Part shown: one piece after another, positions 60,474 to 64,000 of the stretch
Layout of the letters: each line of letters begins with the position of its first letter
How positions within the stretch are numbered: the first letter of the stretch is position 1
Notes under the pieces: generated by a model
What the model saw: the letters and a program-made list of their open reading frames with translations, nothing else
Told to the model about the DNA's origin: nothing
The model's database searches: none
Position numbers and translations under genes: made by a program
Assembly (NCBI RefSeq): GCF_014836595.1
Contig: NZ_JACSQO010000002.1
Coordinates: 248,001 to 312,000 of the forward strand
Reading direction: 5' to 3'
Length of the DNA stretch: 64,000 nt
From: Psychrobacillus faecigallinarum
GTDB taxonomy: Bacteria > Bacillota > Bacilli > Bacillales_A > Planococcaceae

Positions 60474-61421
60474 ATGAAACTTATAGCGTGGCATGTGGAA
60501 AGGCTAGATGAACTGGTGAATTTATGGAATATAGAGCTAGGTAGTGAGTTTCCTATGCGTAAGGAGCTATTTGAACAAAATAGTTTTCATGATGAAAATG
60601 TCTGTCATGAGGCTTCGCGAATTGCTGTCGATGAGCAGGATAGAGTAATCGGATTTATTGTAGGCAAAAGGTGGCAGGAAGAATTGTCAGTCCCGATGAA
60701 AGACAAAACGGGATGGATACAAGTAATTCTTGTTCATCATGAATACCGTAACCAGGGGGTCGGATCTGCTCTATTGAGACATGCAGAGGAAGCTCTACAC
60801 ACAGCTGGTATGCATGAGATATTGTTAGGTAAAGATCCGTGGCATTATTTCCCTGGTGTACCTTCTCAAAGTAAGGAGACTTGGTTTGAAAAGAGGGGAT
60901 ATCAAGCATTCGGAAAGGAGTACGACATGCTTTGTAGGTATGAGGATGAGGACACAAAAGTATTGCCTTCCTTCGACAACGTAGAATTCTCTCTATTAAA
61001 TCTTGAGGATAGAGAGCATTTCCTTGCATTTCTTCATCGTTGTTTCCCAGGTAGATGGGAGTACGAGGCTCTTCATTATTTCCAAAGAGGAGGTACTGGT
61101 CGAGAGTTTATCGTTCTCAAAAAAGAAAACAAAATTATTGGTTTTTCAAGAATAAATGATGCTTCTTCACCTATGATTGCACAAAACGTTTATTGGGCTC
61201 CTCTATTTAACCGAGAATTAGGAGGAATCGGTCCATTAGGAGTTGATTCTAGGGAACGAGGCAGTGGATATGGCATTGCGATTGTTGAGGCTGCTATAGC
61301 TTTTCTACGAAGCAGAAATATTAAAAATATTGTCATAGATTGGACTGGGCTTGTCGATTTTTATCGTAAATTAGATTATGAGGTATGGAAAGGATATACC
61401 TCATATCGAAAGCTGCTTTAA
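60474..61421 (+). CDS. glmA: Tandem GNAT acetyltransferase, GlmA-like
   Basis: 315 residues made of two GNAT folds. The first has a complete acetyl-CoA loop ('GWIQVILVHHEYRNQGVGSA'), and the second (from about 170) has 'IGPLGVDSRERGSGYGIAIV'. GlmA of Clostridium acetobutylicum, a glucosamine/glucosaminide N-acetyltransferase encoded beside nagZ and murK, is a tandem GNAT of the same kind. Re-acetylating glucosamine residues from de-N-acetylated peptidoglycan would make them suitable for NagZ. The function is inferred from domain architecture and neighbours. Confidence 0.65.
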   Translation: MKLIAWHVERLDELVNLWNIELGSEFPMRKELFEQNSFHDENVCHEASRIAVDEQDRVIGFIVGKRWQEELSVPMKDKTGWIQVILVHHEYRNQGVGSALLRHAEEALHTAGMHEILLGKDPWHYFPGVPSQSKETWFEKRGYQAFGKEYDMLCRYEDEDTKVLPSFDNVEFSLLNLEDREHFLAFLHRCFPGRWEYEALHYFQRGGTGREFIVLKKENKIIGFSRINDASSPMIAQNVYWAPLFNRELGGIGPLGVDSRERGSGYGIAIVEAAIAFLRSRNIKNIVIDWTGLVDFYRKLDYEVWKGYTSYRKLL

Positions 61422-61465
61422 TATGTTTTGATGGGCACATAAATCTCATATGGGGAGAGAGGCAA

Positions 61466-62635
61466 TTGGAAGGACAAACAAGCTATGTAGTAGGTCTTAT
61501 GTCGGGAACATCCTTGGATGGAGTAGATGCAGCACTCGTTAAAATATCGGATGCTCAGGACTATTTACAAATAGATCTAGTGAATTATTTGTCTGTCCCA
61601 TACTCTAGAGAGCTAAAAGAACAGCTTGGAGAGCTTTGTATACCTGAACTGGCTAGGATAGAGAACATTAGTGCAATGAATATGTATTTAGCAGAAGTTT
61701 TTTCTGAAGTTACCTTAACTGTTATTCAACAGGCAGGATTAACGCCCAGTGATATATTACTTGTAAGTTCACATGGCCAAACGATCTTCCATCAACCTGA
61801 TCCTATTAAAATTGAAGGAACGGATATAATATCTACCTTACAAATAGGTGATATAGCAGTCTTGGCCGAGCGTACGGGAATAACTGCAGTTGGGGATTTT
61901 AGAACACGTGATATGGCTGTAGGAGGAAGTGGTGCTCCATTGGTACCATACGCAGACCACATGCTTTATGCAAAAGAAAATTATGGAAGAGTCCTCGTTA
62001 ATATTGGAGGCATATCTAATATAACCGTCTTATCTAAGGGTGCTATAGCAGCAAATGTTATCGCGTATGATACTGGTCCTGGAAATATGATTATTGATGC
62101 TTTCGTGTCATGGGCAACTGCAGGTAGGGAATCCTTTGACCGAGATGGAGATATTGCACGTAGGGGTATGGTGGATGAAAGGTGGCTAGATAAGCTACTT
62201 GATCACCCTTATTTCGAACAGAATTACCCTAAAAGTACGGGTAGAGAGATGTTCGGAGTGGGTTTTGCTAGGAAACTTTGGCAGGAAGCGGAGAGTTTAT
62301 ATATTAATCAAGTAGATAGAATAGCTACTGTCACCGCGTTAACTGCAAAAACTATAGCTAAAGAAATCTTAACTCATGGAAAAACTGCATATGTAAAAGA
62401 AGTTTTAATCAGCGGTGGAGGAAGAAATAATCAAACACTATTTAATAGTATTCAAGAATATCTTCCAAAGGATATCTCTGTAGTTGGAATTGAAGAGTAT
62501 GGAATGGTTGCCGATGCTAAAGAAGCTGTCATTTTTGCTCTGTTGGGTTACCAATGCTTTAAGAAAAGAACGAACAATCTTCCATCTGCAACTGGTGCTT
62601 CAAAAGAAGTTGTGATGGGAAAAATTGCATGGTGA
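61466..62635 (+). CDS. anmK: Anhydro-N-acetylmuramic acid kinase AnmK
   Basis: 389 residues. Opens the 1,6-anhydro ring of anhydroMurNAc and phosphorylates it to MurNAc-6-P. Signatures: 'VVGLMSGTSLDGVDAALV', 'LVSSHGQTIFHQP', 'GDFRTRDMAVGGSGAPLVPY', 'NIGGISNITVL', 'YDTGPGNMIIDAF' and 'VLISGGGRNNQTLF'. The frame is open back to 61385 inside glmA, but GGAGAG lies 7 bases before the TTG at 61466, which gives the usual family N-terminus. Last gene of the salvage operon. AnmK implies that lytic-transglycosylase products are salvaged. Confidence 0.92.
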   Translation: MEGQTSYVVGLMSGTSLDGVDAALVKISDAQDYLQIDLVNYLSVPYSRELKEQLGELCIPELARIENISAMNMYLAEVFSEVTLTVIQQAGLTPSDILLVSSHGQTIFHQPDPIKIEGTDIISTLQIGDIAVLAERTGITAVGDFRTRDMAVGGSGAPLVPYADHMLYAKENYGRVLVNIGGISNITVLSKGAIAANVIAYDTGPGNMIIDAFVSWATAGRESFDRDGDIARRGMVDERWLDKLLDHPYFEQNYPKSTGREMFGVGFARKLWQEAESLYINQVDRIATVTALTAKTIAKEILTHGKTAYVKEVLISGGGRNNQTLFNSIQEYLPKDISVVGIEEYGMVADAKEAVIFALLGYQCFKKRTNNLPSATGASKEVVMGKIAW

Positions 62636-62660
62636 AAAAAGAAAAGAAGCTTTTTTCACG
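62633..62660 (+). terminator. Hairpin at the end of the salvage operon
   Basis: GTGAAAAAAG pairs perfectly with CTTTTTTCAC around an 8-base loop and overlaps the anmK stop codon. The T run is inside the stem rather than after it, so its strength is uncertain. Confidence 0.5.
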
Positions 62661-62797
62661 AAATTAGCGAATGATTTTTTCTTTGTTTATAGTTGACATA
62701 CCTATCCGATTTAAAGGATTATAAAGTATGAAGGAAATAAGATAACCTTTCTTTTTTCGAAAGGTAATCGGACGAACATACTTGTATATCAATAATG

Positions 62798-62825
62798 TTG
62801 AAAGTCTAGTCAATTATGCTATAAT
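62798..62825 (+). promoter_or_regulatory. SigA promoter of tig
   Basis: TTGAAA (62798-62803), a 16-base spacer and TATAAT (62820-62825), giving a leader of about 100 bases before tig. Confidence 0.65.
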
Positions 62826-62930
62826 ATACAGGTTGTCAATATAATTAGTGAAAAACTGTCCTGTTAAGTTTCAAACTTTTAATATACAGGCTACTAAATT
62901 ATTGTAATTTATTTATTGGAGGTAGAATAA

Positions 62931-64000
62931 ATGTCAGTTAAATGGGAAAAACAAGAAGGAAATAATGGTCTTTTAACAGTTGAAGTTGCTGCTGATGTAG
63001 TAAACAACGGTTTAGATCAAGCTTTCAAAAAAGTGGTAAAGCAAATTAATGCACCTGGTTTCCGTAAAGGGAAAATGCCACGTCAAATTTTCGAAAAAAT
63101 GTACGGAGTTGAATCTTTATTCCAAGATGCATTAGATTTCATTCTTCCACATGCATATGCTTCAGCAGTTGAAGAAGCTGGTATTGACCCAGTTGATCGT
63201 CCAGAAATCGACATCGTATCAATGGAAAAAGGTCAACCTTTAGTATTCACTGCTAATGTAGTAGTAAAACCAGAGGTAACACTTGGTGAATACAAAGGAC
63301 TTGAAGTAACTAAAGTAGATGAAACAGTTACAGACGAAGAAATTGAAGAGCAATTAAAAGCTCAACAAGCTCGTTTAGCTGAATTAGTAGTAAAAGAAGA
63401 TGCAATCGTTGAAGGCGATACTGCTGTAATCGACTTTGAAGGATTTGTAGACGGAGAAGCGTTTGAAGGTGGAGCTGGTCAAGACTACCCATTAGAAATC
63501 GGTTCTAACTCTTTCATCCCTGGCTTTGAAGGTCAACTTGTAGGAGTTAAATCTGGCGATTCAAAAGATGTAGAAGTTACATTCCCAGAAGAGTACCATG
63601 CAGCTGAATTAGCAGGGAAAGCAGCAACTTTCAAAGTTACAGTTAAAGAAGTAAAAGGAAAAGAACTTCCTGAGCTTAATGACGACCTAGCTAAAGAAAT
63701 TGATGCTGAAGTAGAAGGCATTGATGCTTTACGTGCTAAACTTAAAGAAACTACTGCTGAAGAGAAAAAACAAATGTCAGCACAAAACCTACGTGATGAT
63801 TTAGTAGAAGCTGCTGCAGCAAACGCTACTATCGATATCCCAGAAGCAATGATTGAAACAGAAACTGATCGTATGCTACAAGAATTTGGTCAACGTTTAG
63901 AGCAACAAGGCATGAATTTAGATCTTTACTTCCAGTTCTCTGGTCAAGACGAGGCTGCTTTACGCGGACAAATGGCAGAAGATGCTAAAAATCGTGTGAA
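62931..64000 (+). CDS. tig: Trigger factor (3' end outside window)
   Basis: The first 356 codons of the ribosome-associated chaperone, which binds nascent chains at the exit tunnel. The ribosome-binding signature '[12 protein letters not shown]' is at about residue 44. The FKBP-like prolyl isomerase domain spans about 160-245 ('[17 protein letters not shown]', '[16 protein letters not shown]'), and the frame is still open in the C-terminal helical domain at the window edge, about 70 codons short of the family length. GGAGG 8 bases before the ATG. Codon use is strongly biased (GTA, GAA, AAA), as expected of a highly expressed gene. Confidence 0.96.
   Translation, partial: MSVKWEKQEGNNGLLTVEVAADVVNNGLDQAFKKVVKQINAPGFRKGKMPRQIFEKMYGVESLFQDALDFILPHAYASAVEEAGIDPVDRPEIDIVSMEKGQPLVFTANVVVKPEVTLGEYKGLEVTKVDETVTDEEIEEQLKAQQARLAELVVKEDAIVEGDTAVIDFEGFVDGEAFEGGAGQDYPLEIGSNSFIPGFEGQLVGVKSGDSKDVEVTFPEEYHAAELAGKAATFKVTVKEVKGKELPELNDDLAKEIDAEVEGIDALRAKLKETTAEEKKQMSAQNLRDDLVEAAAANATIDIPEAMIETETDRMLQEFGQRLEQQGMNLDLYFQFSGQDEAALRGQMAEDAKNRV

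Overview
The window looks like chromosomal DNA from a low-GC, endospore-forming member of the Bacillales. The best fit is a Planococcaceae-type genus such as Psychrobacillus, Paenisporosarcina or Sporosarcina. The basis is a Ger(x)C spore-germination protein, a Ku/LigD repair pair, a staphyloxanthin-type C30 carotenoid operon, a ysoA..tig neighbourhood as in Bacillus, AGGAGG ribosome sites and frequent TTG/GTG starts. The genus is inferred from gene content only.

Layout. 1-5.1 kb: the end of a gerAC-like gene, tRNA-Arg(UCU), two decayed integrase-like repeats flanking a GNAT gene, an ECF sigma factor with a SnoaL-like tail, and two tiny terminator-bounded genes, one encoding a secreted two-cysteine peptide. 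5.2-11.2 kb: the carotenoid operon crtN-crtM-crtP-crtQ-crtO, behind a promoter set in a 14-bp palindrome and followed by an 8-bp tandem repeat. 11.2-30.6 kb: a single-chain dihydroxyacetone kinase, DUF819, NupC, DAACS, AgcS and GltS transporters, a PadR/HAAS pair, an NA37-like protein, a probable modification-dependent HNH nuclease, a YtcJ amidohydrolase, and hutG-gltS divergent from a LysR regulator. 30.7-39.4 kb: a sialic acid/ManNAc locus, with a YesMN-type two-component system divergent from a sugar ABC transporter, nanA, nanE and a ROK kinase. 39.6-46.4 kb: ku and ligD (divergent), two KGG stress proteins, a HELGH protein, a tandem-repeat protein cut by a nonsense codon, and ysoA.

46.7-62.6 kb, the most interesting part: a peptidoglycan amino-sugar salvage locus lies between ysoA and tig, which are neighbours in Bacillus subtilis. 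It holds a secreted GHL10/DigH-like glycosidase, a cytoplasmic NagZ, an LplABC-type ABC importer with a DUF624 protein, a cytoplasmic NamZ, MurQ, an unusual Ig-like/metallophosphoesterase protein, MurR, a MurK-type kinase, a tandem-GNAT GlmA-like acetyltransferase and AnmK. The likely pathway is: denuded glycan is cut outside, oligosaccharides are imported by the ABC system, NamZ and NagZ trim them in the cytoplasm, MurK and AnmK phosphorylate the sugars, and MurQ yields GlcNAc-6-P. This differs from the B. subtilis scheme of secreted hydrolases plus the MurP PTS. The start of trigger factor closes the window.

A MITE-like intergenic element with 11-bp terminal inverted repeats recurs at about 13.1, 17.9 and 45.0 kb, with a degenerate relic at 48.4 kb.
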